Assembly (NCBI RefSeq): GCF_028369295.1
Contig: NZ_JAQMYP010000064.1
Location: forward strand, 1-54,077
Reading direction: 5' to 3'
Length of the DNA stretch: 54,077 nucleotides
Source of the DNA: Streptomyces sp. HD
GTDB lineage: Bacteria > Actinomycetota > Actinomycetes > Streptomycetales > Streptomycetaceae
The notes beneath the pieces were generated by a model that ran no database searches, was not told where the DNA came from, and saw only the letters and a program-made list of their open reading frames with translations. Made by a program: the position numbers and the translations under genes. Positions 45,074-51,956 of this stretch are shown one piece after another. Every line of letters starts with the position of its first letter. Position 1 is the first letter of the stretch.

Positions 45074-45231
45074 TCAACCGAACCAGACGATCAGGCGTGC
45101 ATTGTCGTCTCCGTGCTCGCCGACGAGACCCTGCATCGCCTGCCGGCCCTGGGCCTCTCAGTGACGCACGCCTGGTCCCCGTCCGCATCAGCGTGCTTAC
45201 GAACTTGGGATGACGCTGCATCTCCTGCCAC
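45074..45231 (-). pseudogene. Collapsed toxin-immunity cassette remnant
   Basis: Two decayed pieces lie in the gene-free stretch 44900-45376. Positions 45074 to about 45179 encode, in one frame, QAMQGLVGEHGDDNARLIVWFG-stop. This is the eroded C-terminus of the intact immunity-like protein at 47044 (NAMRDLAAEYGDDNVRLVVWFG-stop). Just upstream, 45199-45231 matches 26 of 33 bases with the 3' end of toxin 1 (48641-48673, encoding QRDPKF; here QRHPKF). The order tip, VWFG tail, repeat mirrors the intact cassette, so this looks like a deletion product. Confidence 0.6.
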
Positions 45232-45376
45232 AGCCAACGGCCCTAGCCGATGAGGCCCTCGTCGGTCACCGACGCTCCAGGTCCGCAGGTCACAAGTGAG
45301 CCCGCTCCTGTTGATCTCCGGGAGCAGTGCAGAGGCATGTCTGGAGCGGCTGAACGGGTTCCGGTTGCCGCGTTGT

Positions 45377-45913
45377 TCAGGGCGCCCCGTCCAGCTCGAC
45401 GATCGGGCGGTCGCTCGCGACGGCCACCATGACGAGTGGGGCGTCACCGTCACTGTGACCGACGGAGACGCCGACCCACCGGTCGGTGCCACCCTCGGCC
45501 CCAGACTGCACAGGGCCCCAGACCGTCAGATCACCGTAGGCGTCGTTGTCGCACAGTGCCTGGAACAGCGGTGGCATCGGCTCACCCGCCTGCTTCCGGA
45601 ACAGAGGCACGTGCATGGCCACCCTCCGGTGGGGGCCCCAGCGTCGCTCCAACTCCCTCGCGAGATCGGCCAGATGCCCTTCGGCCGCCTGCGCCTCCTC
45701 GTTCCACTGGGGTTCGTAGAGCCCTGTGAGGCCACCGCTCTCCCAAAGGGGCACGATCACGAAGCCTTCGCCCCTCGTTATGGTCCATTCCTGGGTGCCC
45801 GGGTCCTCCTCGTCGATCGTCGGTCCGACTGCGGGTACGGACTCGGTCAGGAGGGCTTCGACGTTGGACACGGCCTGCCCGACGTCGAACGTCTCCCCTG
45901 CCCGGGCACTCAC
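45377..45913 (-). CDS. Putative immunity protein of the toxin array
   Basis: A 178-residue acidic protein, apparently cytoplasmic with no signal or membrane segment. It has regular strands (EWTITRGEGFVIVPLWES, HRRVAMHVPLF, DLTVWGPV, WVGVSVGHSDGD, LVMVAVASDRPIVELD) and the helix AEGHLADLARELERRWG. I recognise no family. The GTG start at 45913 overlaps the stop of the Imm52-like gene (GTGA), so the two are coupled. Position and composition match immunity genes of polymorphic toxin arrays; the cognate toxin is not present. Confidence 0.55.
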   Translation of the reverse strand: MSARAGETFDVGQAVSNVEALLTESVPAVGPTIDEEDPGTQEWTITRGEGFVIVPLWESGGLTGLYEPQWNEEAQAAEGHLADLARELERRWGPHRRVAMHVPLFRKQAGEPMPPLFQALCDNDAYGDLTVWGPVQSGAEGGTDRWVGVSVGHSDGDAPLVMVAVASDRPIVELDGAP

Positions 45914-46662
45914 AATGCGGCCCGGTTCATCGGGCGGGGCAACGGATGCAGGGCCCCGGCGTCCTTCAACCGCACGTTCGCCTCCACCACGTCTTCGATG
46001 TCATCGCTCGCCGCGATGTCGAGGAGTACTCCGCCACCGCGCACCTCCTTGCGAGCGGCCGTCATGCTGTCGGAAAGCAGGGCCGCCCGTCCAGGGGAGA
46101 GATAGCCGATCCAGCCGACGGAGGGCTCGTCGGGTGCGAAGTCCGCGTCGTCCTCCAAGGCATCGAGCACATCGTCGCCGGTGACACCGCCGAAGTCCGG
46201 CTCCCACAGTTGCGCGACCATGGTGAGGAGTTCGGTGTCGGGGACCTCGGCGTCGTCCGGCGAGCCGACCTCGATCACCATCGACTGGAGCAGGAACTCC
46301 GAATAGCCGCCTGCCAGACCGCTGACGGAGATCTTCCAGCCCGGTTCGCCCGTGCAGACGAGTCGCAATCCAGTGCCAGCCCTGTCCGACCAACCGTCGG
46401 CCTCCTGGGCCGTACGTAGTGCGGCGGCCAGGGAGGCCTCGTCGGACCGTAGGTCGGTGACCTGTCCGGACGCGGCGATGATCCGCCACGTCCACGCCTG
46501 GCCTGCCCCGGCGCGGACATCGGATTCCGAACCGGAACCGGATGCGGACCCGGCCGACGGAAGAAGGCTCGCGAGCTGGTCCAGGGTTGCTTTCCAACGT
46601 CCGGCCAGCACCTCGACCGACTCCTGCCGGGGCCCCCAGAAGCCCCGCACCACGCGCCGCAT
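45910..46662 (-). CDS. Imm52-like immunity protein
   Basis: A 250-residue protein beginning MRRVVRGFWGPRQESVEVLAGRW, the N-terminal signature (WGPR-x-ES ... A-x-R) of immunity protein 52. From family knowledge, Imm52 neutralises Tox-REase-5 nucleases. A Tox-REase-5-like fragment lies directly upstream (46719-46905), which supports the pairing. Mid-protein blocks are GWKISVSGLAGGYSEFLLQS and VGWIGYLSPGRAAL. The start is ATG 46662, preceded by GGAGGCAGGGG; a frame ten residues longer is possible. It is followed by a coupled second immunity-like gene. Confidence 0.7.
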   Translation of the reverse strand: MRRVVRGFWGPRQESVEVLAGRWKATLDQLASLLPSAGSASGSGSESDVRAGAGQAWTWRIIAASGQVTDLRSDEASLAAALRTAQEADGWSDRAGTGLRLVCTGEPGWKISVSGLAGGYSEFLLQSMVIEVGSPDDAEVPDTELLTMVAQLWEPDFGGVTGDDVLDALEDDADFAPDEPSVGWIGYLSPGRAALLSDSMTAARKEVRGGGVLLDIAASDDIEDVVEANVRLKDAGALHPLPRPMNRAAL

Positions 46663-46718
46663 CCCCTGCCTCCGTCGCCTCTCTTTCCTCAAGCCTGGCC
46701 GGGATCAGCCTATCCGGG

Positions 46719-46905
46719 CTAGTCGAACGCCTCGGGCTTCCTCGTGCTGTCCGACGGCTTCTGCTTGGTGTAGATCACCTTGATCGGCAGGCCTTCCGTC
46801 CGGAACGCCTTACGGGCGGCCTTGGCCACGTCCGGGTTGGAGAAGTTCCATTCGATCGCCCGACCGCCGGACGCGTCCACCTGGCCTCGCGCCTCCGCAA
46901 ACCAC
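46719..46905 (-). pseudogene. Orphan C-terminal tip of a Tox-REase-5-like toxin
   Basis: About 60 codons reading FAEARGQVDASGGRAIEWNF ... VAKAARKAFRTEGLPIKVIY, ending with a stop 57 bp before the Imm52-like gene. The AIEW-x-F and I-K-V-I-Y-T elements match the C-terminus of restriction-endonuclease-fold toxin 5. The homology begins at the edge of repeat copy A, in frame with it, and there is no trunk. It is therefore a truncated, displaced toxin end, typical of orphan cassettes. Confidence 0.65.
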
Positions 46906-46946
46906 TGACAACACGCGTGGGCCCCAGGACCCAACTCCGGTCCCAA
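46901..46946 (-). repeat. Array repeat copy A
   Basis: A 46-bp sequence (plus strand ACCACTGACAACACGCGTGG, then GCCCCAGGACCCAACTCCGG and TCCCAA). It differs from copy B (50850-50895) at a single base. It lies between the VWFG immunity gene and the orphan toxin tip. Confidence 0.9.
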
Positions 46947-47043
46947 TAATGGCCTTTCGAGATGGCCTTACGAGTTGCAGTGGGCAGCGACGGATCCGGG
47001 GCGTCAATGCGAGGGCAGGGAACTCGGCGCGCCTGAGCTGTCG

Positions 47044-47706
47044 TTAACCGAACCAGACGACCAGGCGTACATTGTCGTCCCCGTACTCGGCGGCGAGATC
47101 CCGCATCGCATTCCAGACCCGGGACCAGGGTGTCTGGTCCGGAGGAGCGAGCATCCGCGCTGTGAGGATGACGGGGCGGTACACGACGCCGTCCAGGTGG
47201 ACCTCGCCGCCCTGCGGCCATTCCAATGGGCTGTACACATCCTCGCCGAAAGCATCGGCCGCGGCCTCATCCAGGCCAGGCGTGGCTGAGGCCCACACGA
47301 TGTCGTGCTGGACGAGCTCTCCGTCGTCACCAGGCCGCCACAAGCCCGCCCAGTAATAGGCAGGCTCGTCGGCGAGCGGGGCGTCCCAGTCGACGGCGCC
47401 GACTTCGGCCCAGGTGGCATACGTGTGGCTGTGCTGGTAGTCCTCGCCTCCGGTCTCCCGTACCGGATCCGAGGCGTCGCTCGGAAGCCCGCGGTCGGCG
47501 AAGAGCGGACGATCCACACCCCCCGTCCCGCCGAAGTTGAAGAGACACCCCCACGCCTCTCGGTCCCGCCCCAATTGCAGATCCAGAAAGTCGACTTCCA
47601 TGTCCCACTGTCCGTCGGCCGAGCGAGTCTCGATCACACCGTCGATGTCTGCGCCCACGGGAGATGATGCTAAAACCCGGCGCGGGTATGCAGGTGGGAG
47701 CCGCAC
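47044..47706 (-). CDS. Putative immunity protein (VWFG type)
   Basis: A 220-residue, probably cytoplasmic protein rich in Asp, Glu and Trp: DGQWDMEVDFLDLQLGRDRE, WGCLFNFGGTGG, YATWAEVGAVDWDAPL, QHDIVWASATPGLDEA, and the end VRLVVWFG. I recognise no named family. The start is GTG 47706 (TTG 47709 is the adjacent alternative), with AAAGG seven bases upstream. It follows the toxin 1 immunity gene on the same strand. A decayed duplicate of its 3' end lies at 45074-45179 with a matching repeat, showing that this gene plus repeat forms a duplicated unit. Confidence 0.6.
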   Translation of the reverse strand: MRLPPAYPRRVLASSPVGADIDGVIETRSADGQWDMEVDFLDLQLGRDREAWGCLFNFGGTGGVDRPLFADRGLPSDASDPVRETGGEDYQHSHTYATWAEVGAVDWDAPLADEPAYYWAGLWRPGDDGELVQHDIVWASATPGLDEAAADAFGEDVYSPLEWPQGGEVHLDGVVYRPVILTARMLAPPDQTPWSRVWNAMRDLAAEYGDDNVRLVVWFG

Positions 47707-47729
47707 CAATTCACCTTTCGGCTCAAGGC

Positions 47730-48586
47730 TCAGCGGGTGGCGTCCTCGACCAGGCTCACCACGGAATACGCCTCGGACGCCGGCACCACCACCAGCGCTC
47801 CGCCTCGTCGCCCTTCACGGGTTCGGTGGACGTGCGGAAGATCCTGTCCAGTCGCGTCACGGCGGATCGCAGGCTGTCGGCGTACACGTCGTCGACCTCG
47901 GCCACTAGACACGCCAGAGCATCCCGGGCCTCCAGGTCACGCCGGAAGAGGTCCTCCCTGTACCGGCCCGAAGGGCTCCAGTCGGACTCCAACCGGCGGA
48001 CCAATCTCTCCCATACGCGCAGGCTGTAGTGGACACGCCCTTCTACGCTCGCCGTCGTGCCCGTCGGATACGTGGCCAGGAAGGCATCGGAGAGAGGCGT
48101 CCCGATGGGCTCGTATTCGAGGGCTTCGGGGAGGAACTCCACCTTCGCGCTGGGAAGATCGGCCACCTCCGCCTCCACCGCGTCGACCCGGTATGTGGTG
48201 TCCTCGTCGGAGTCGATCGCCTCCAGCCGACATCTCACGACGCGTCCGTCCGGCACCGCGACCCAGTATGCGCTGTCCAAGTCGAGGTCCAGCGAGGGGT
48301 AGAGGACCGAGGTCGCCGTCCGGGCAGCGAGCCCCTGTGCCAGACCCGCCTCACTCAGGGCTCCGGCCGTCCCGTCCTCGACGTAGATGTCGAGCTCCAG
48401 CGCAAGGTCACCGGGCGGCAGCACGCGGTACGTGCACAGGACGGGTGAGTCCCAGCGTCGCGCTTCCTGGTCGCCGTCCGTGTCGGCGACATCGACCGCG
48501 TCGCTCGGGACCGCCAGCAATTGAGCCAATGCCCCGCGGAGGCTCGACGGCTCTGGTTCCGCGACGGTGAAAAGATTCGCGATCAC
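47730..48586 (-). CDS. Putative immunity protein for toxin 1 (probable C-terminal frameshift)
   Basis: Starts at GTG 48586, overlapping the toxin 1 stop by 4 bp (GTGA). It encodes about 260 well-biased residues (LARTATS-type core LALELDIYVEDG, SAYWVAVPDGRVVRCRLEAI, HYSLRVWERLVRRLESDW). The reading frame as sequenced runs into ERWWWCRRPRRIPW and stops at 47756, with atypical codons. From about 47815 another frame is clearly coding-like (ALVVVPASEAYSVVSLVEDATR) and stops at 47730, close to the next gene. A single-base frameshift or sequencing error near 47810-47830 is likely. The coordinates give the presumed ancestral extent. No family recognised. Confidence 0.6.
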
Positions 48587-50829
48587 TTGTACGTCCCGTC
48601 ATACACCTGCTTGGCTTTCGCAATCTTGTCCGGATTGTTGATGAACTTGGGATCGCGCTGCAATTGCTGCGACTTACTGAGGTCGCCCTTGTTCCGCACG
48701 ATCTCCTTCAGGGCAGCGTATTCAATGCGGTCCATGTCGACCAGGCCAGGGCCGGAGACCGGAAAGACGGTTCCGGTGTCCTCTACTCGATACATCCGTC
48801 CGTTGATCTCGTACGTGTTCTTGTCCGGCAGGAGCTTGGCACGCCCCTTCGCTATTGCCTCGATGTCTGCGCGGACCAGATCCTCGTTACCTCGGAGGAT
48901 CACGGTGTTGCGTTCCTTGACCTGACCGCTGCCCGCTCCGCCGACGGTATGCCGCTTGTTGGGGAACCTCAGCGTCTTCCCGGCCGCCGGACCGGGAACG
49001 TCGCCTCCCGCCTGCCACTCGTTGGTCGGCTTGTTGCTGCCGTTCTTCTTCTCCGCCTCGTCCGCGGCCTTGTCTGCCTCCTCCGCCTGCTCACGGGCCT
49101 CCTTCGCCCGTTCCTTGGCCTCCTCGTCGCAGCCGCCCTCGGCGAGGATGACGTACGGAGAGTCGGACGGGCCCGCAGCGATGACCGTCGTACCCGTACC
49201 GGAGGAGCCAGTGAGACCGGCGCCGCTGTCGCCGTAAGGGATTCTGCGGGTCGGCGCCGAGATGGTGCAGCCGGACTCGCGGGCCTCCCGCTCCGCATCG
49301 TCGGCGGCCTTGTCCGCGTCGTCGGCCGCCTTGCGTGCGGCGTCGGCATCGCCCGCCTTGGCGGCCTTACGGGCCTTCTCCGCCGCCTCGGCGGCCTGTT
49401 CGGTGAGCTTCGTCGCCTTGTTCAGCTTGTTGAGCTTGTTCAGCTTGTTGAGCCACTTCACCTCACCGACACCCGGAATGAACATCGAGCCGATGTTCCA
49501 GGCGGTATTGCCGATGCCCGCGCCCCAGTCACCGTTCTTGAAGGACTCGACATCCACGAACGAGTCCACGAGGAAGTCCCCGGCGAACTCAAAGGGAGAG
49601 GCGACCCACTGCAGTGGTACGCCGAGGTAGTTCCAGCCGCCCTTGTCCCACTGCTTGCCCAACTCGTCGGCCTTGGCCGACCACCAGTCACCGGTGTACG
49701 TGGACAGGCCGTCCCAGATCTGCTTCGCCGAGTCGATGGGGTGCAGGATCATGTTGCCGGTGTCTTTGACGTCCTGCCACGCCGACTTGAACGGCGAGGT
49801 GAACAGGTCACCGAGCTGATCCAGGGTGCTCTTGTCGTCCCCGCCGTCGTCCCCGTCCTCGCCGCCCTCGCCACCGTCTTCCTGCGGGGCGTCCTGCGCC
49901 TCTACGTCGTCGGCGTCGTCGCCAGGACCGGCCTCGCTGTCACCACCGGTCCCGCCACCGGATGCGCCGCCGTTGCCGGTACCGTTGCCGCCCGACGCGG
50001 CGCCCTCCGTACCGCCGGTGCCGGAGGTACCGCCGTTCGCACCGCCCGAAGCGGATCCCCCGTTCGCACCACCGGAGTTGGCACCGCCGGCAGCCGATCC
50101 TCCCGACCCTGACGCCGCCCCGTCACCGCCCTGCGTCGCCCCGGCGCTGTCGCCCTGACCGTCGCCTGCCTCGACCGACGTGCCCCCGTCTCCGTCCGGC
50201 GGAGGACACCCGGCACCCGTCACCGAGCACACCGCAGACTGGATACCGCTCGATATCTGCCCACCCCAACCCGTCACCAGCAGCGCCACGATGATCGCGG
50301 CCACCACGGCCACCAGCCCGGCGTACTCGGCCGAGGTCTGCCCCTGGTCGCTGTGCCGCCACTTCAGCATCCGCGCCAGGCTGAAGCCGGGGTTCTCCTC
50401 CCGCTCCAGCTCCGCCAGCAGGAACCACTCCCGCGCCGAACGCCGCGACAGCAGCACGATCACCGCGACCGGAATCGCCAACTGCGCCAGCCCACGTGGA
50501 TCCGCACGCCCGATCGAGCCCGTCGCCTGCAGAATCAGCAGCGCCTGGACACCGATCAGCGACCACCGCACATACCGGCCACCGGTCCATGCCCTACGGG
50601 CCAGAACCGCTCCGGCCACACCGGGCGCGGCCGCGTACACCAGCATCCCGAGGACCTCGCCGGTCACCGGCAGCACCGCGAGCACACCCAGGACACCGAG
50701 GACGGTGAACCCGAGAAGCACGAAGAGCAGAACCCGCGCCGCCACGAGAGCGCGCGGCATCCTCACTCGGCCTGTGCCATACAGGGGAGGGGAGTTGAAG
50801 GGCGCCCCGGAGCCGTAGTAAGCCGACAT
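48583..50829 (-). CDS. Polymorphic toxin 1 with internal Flp-type prepilin motif
   Basis: 748 residues. Residues 28-128 hold about four hydrophobic segments. Residues 161-188 read DQGQTSAEYAGLVAVVAAII and onward, with G163 then QTSA-E168-Y169, which matches the Flp prepilin cleavage rule followed by a hydrophobic helix. Two cysteines follow (201, 208), then a Gly/Ser/Ala/Asp-rich linker (about 209-330). A pretoxin trunk shared with toxin 2 (about 335-590) includes GDWWSAKADELGKQWDKG, a KLNKLNKLNK run and an Ala/Lys/Glu helix. The unique C-terminus (about 600-748) has TYEINGRMYRVEDTGTVFPV and DRIEYAALKEI. I do not recognise this effector; its DNA is visibly less GC-rich than the trunk. It is coupled to a presumed immunity gene. 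Confidence 0.75.
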   Translation of the reverse strand: MSAYYGSGAPFNSPPLYGTGRVRMPRALVAARVLLFVLLGFTVLGVLGVLAVLPVTGEVLGMLVYAAAPGVAGAVLARRAWTGGRYVRWSLIGVQALLILQATGSIGRADPRGLAQLAIPVAVIVLLSRRSAREWFLLAELEREENPGFSLARMLKWRHSDQGQTSAEYAGLVAVVAAIIVALLVTGWGGQISSGIQSAVCSVTGAGCPPPDGDGGTSVEAGDGQGDSAGATQGGDGAASGSGGSAAGGANSGGANGGSASGGANGGTSGTGGTEGAASGGNGTGNGGASGGGTGGDSEAGPGDDADDVEAQDAPQEDGGEGGEDGDDGGDDKSTLDQLGDLFTSPFKSAWQDVKDTGNMILHPIDSAKQIWDGLSTYTGDWWSAKADELGKQWDKGGWNYLGVPLQWVASPFEFAGDFLVDSFVDVESFKNGDWGAGIGNTAWNIGSMFIPGVGEVKWLNKLNKLNKLNKATKLTEQAAEAAEKARKAAKAGDADAARKAADDADKAADDAEREARESGCTISAPTRRIPYGDSGAGLTGSSGTGTTVIAAGPSDSPYVILAEGGCDEEAKERAKEAREQAEEADKAADEAEKKNGSNKPTNEWQAGGDVPGPAAGKTLRFPNKRHTVGGAGSGQVKERNTVILRGNEDLVRADIEAIAKGRAKLLPDKNTYEINGRMYRVEDTGTVFPVSGPGLVDMDRIEYAALKEIVRNKGDLSKSQQLQRDPKFINNPDKIAKAKQVYDGTYK

Positions 50830-50849
50830 AGCCGGTGATCATATGAACG

Positions 50850-50895
50850 ACCACTGACAACGCGCGTGGGCCCCAGGACCCAACTCCGGTCCCAA
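50850..50895 (-). repeat. Array repeat copy B
   Basis: A 46-bp copy, 45 of 46 bases identical to copy A. It sits in the 98-bp spacer between the toxin 2 immunity gene (stop at 50928) and the toxin 1 start (50829). It is extended by a short GTCCCAA duplication. Confidence 0.9.
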
Positions 50896-50927
50896 GTCCC
50901 AATGATGGCGGCCCCACGGCCAGGGCT

Positions 50928-51956
50928 TCAGGAGCCCCCCTCCGCCGCCTCGGACAGCAGGCGGGTCGCCTCGGTCACGGCGACGTTCCGGTCGATGTAG
51001 CGCATGGCGAGGTCCTGGGCCCATGGAGAGAACTGATCCTCTCGCCAGAGCCAGGAGAGCATGCCTTCCGCGGTCCAAGCACTGATGCGCGTGGCCCACC
51101 GGTCACCGAACTCCTCGGGCCCTTCACCTTGCAAGTCCAGCCCCAGCTGCCGGCACTCGTACCAGCCCTCGGTCATACGCTCGCGGGTGACCAGCCTGAC
51201 ATCCGGCATCAGTTCTCGCAGAACCATGCGGATCTCCAGCCAGTCGGGGCGCTCGTCCTCGTCTTCGTCCCAGTCCCCCTCCCATTCGGGAACGGGTTCC
51301 GAAAACGCCAGCCTGCTGCTGGGCAGAAGAGCTTCGAGAATGGCGCGGGCCTGAGCGAAGCGCTCCCCCGTCGGTTCCTCCTCGATCTCCCAGCCGCCCT
51401 GCCAGCCGGCTGTCAGGTCTCGCGCCACCTCTGGCAGCAGTGCCTCCTCGCCCTCGACAGGTCGGCTCGCCATTCCCCTGTACATCGGCTCCCGCAGGCG
51501 CCTCAGCCACCAGCGGCCCCAGCGTCGATCGCTGTCGACCACATTGCTGTCAGGCACCAGACGCGCCAGAGCCTGCTCGCCATACGGCACACCCAGGGCG
51601 TACAGGACGCCGACCGCTTCGAACGACGCAAGTCTGGCGCGCACACATGCCTCGGCAAGAACGGCGGCCTCGGCGCTGTCGGTCACCTGGCCGGCCTCGA
51701 CGGCTTTCTCCAGCGAGCGCAACAAACCATGGACACGGGACGATGCCGCGCGACGAGCGCGTTGGGCTGTGAAGAGCCGTCGCTGCCCGTCAGTGAGCGT
51801 CAGGTCAGGTTCCTTCTCAAACCGCTCGTAGAGGTCGTGCAATTCTTCGGAGGTCCAGTAGCCGTCGGTGGTCGGCGGGGCGTCGGCCATCGCTGCAGCC
51901 AGTTCCCCGAGGATCACGGGCACCTGCTTCTCGGGCACCTGCTGATCGTCGGTCAT
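50928..51956 (-). CDS. Putative immunity protein for toxin 2
   Basis: A 342-residue acidic, largely helical cytoplasmic protein. Visible segments are YWTSEELHDLYERFEKEPDL, RRLFTAQRARRAASSRVHGL, AEAAVLAEACVRARLASFEA, LYALGVPYGEQALARLVPDS, an Asp/Glu-rich run DWDEDEDERPDWLEI, and WTAEGMLSWLWREDQFSPWA. No named family recognised. Its ATG at 51956 overlaps the toxin 2 stop in an ATGA junction, the standard toxin-immunity arrangement, and its acidity suits binding of a nuclease. Confidence comes mostly from position. Confidence 0.65.
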   Translation of the reverse strand: MTDDQQVPEKQVPVILGELAAAMADAPPTTDGYWTSEELHDLYERFEKEPDLTLTDGQRRLFTAQRARRAASSRVHGLLRSLEKAVEAGQVTDSAEAAVLAEACVRARLASFEAVGVLYALGVPYGEQALARLVPDSNVVDSDRRWGRWWLRRLREPMYRGMASRPVEGEEALLPEVARDLTAGWQGGWEIEEEPTGERFAQARAILEALLPSSRLAFSEPVPEWEGDWDEDEDERPDWLEIRMVLRELMPDVRLVTRERMTEGWYECRQLGLDLQGEGPEEFGDRWATRISAWTAEGMLSWLWREDQFSPWAQDLAMRYIDRNVAVTEATRLLSEAAEGGS

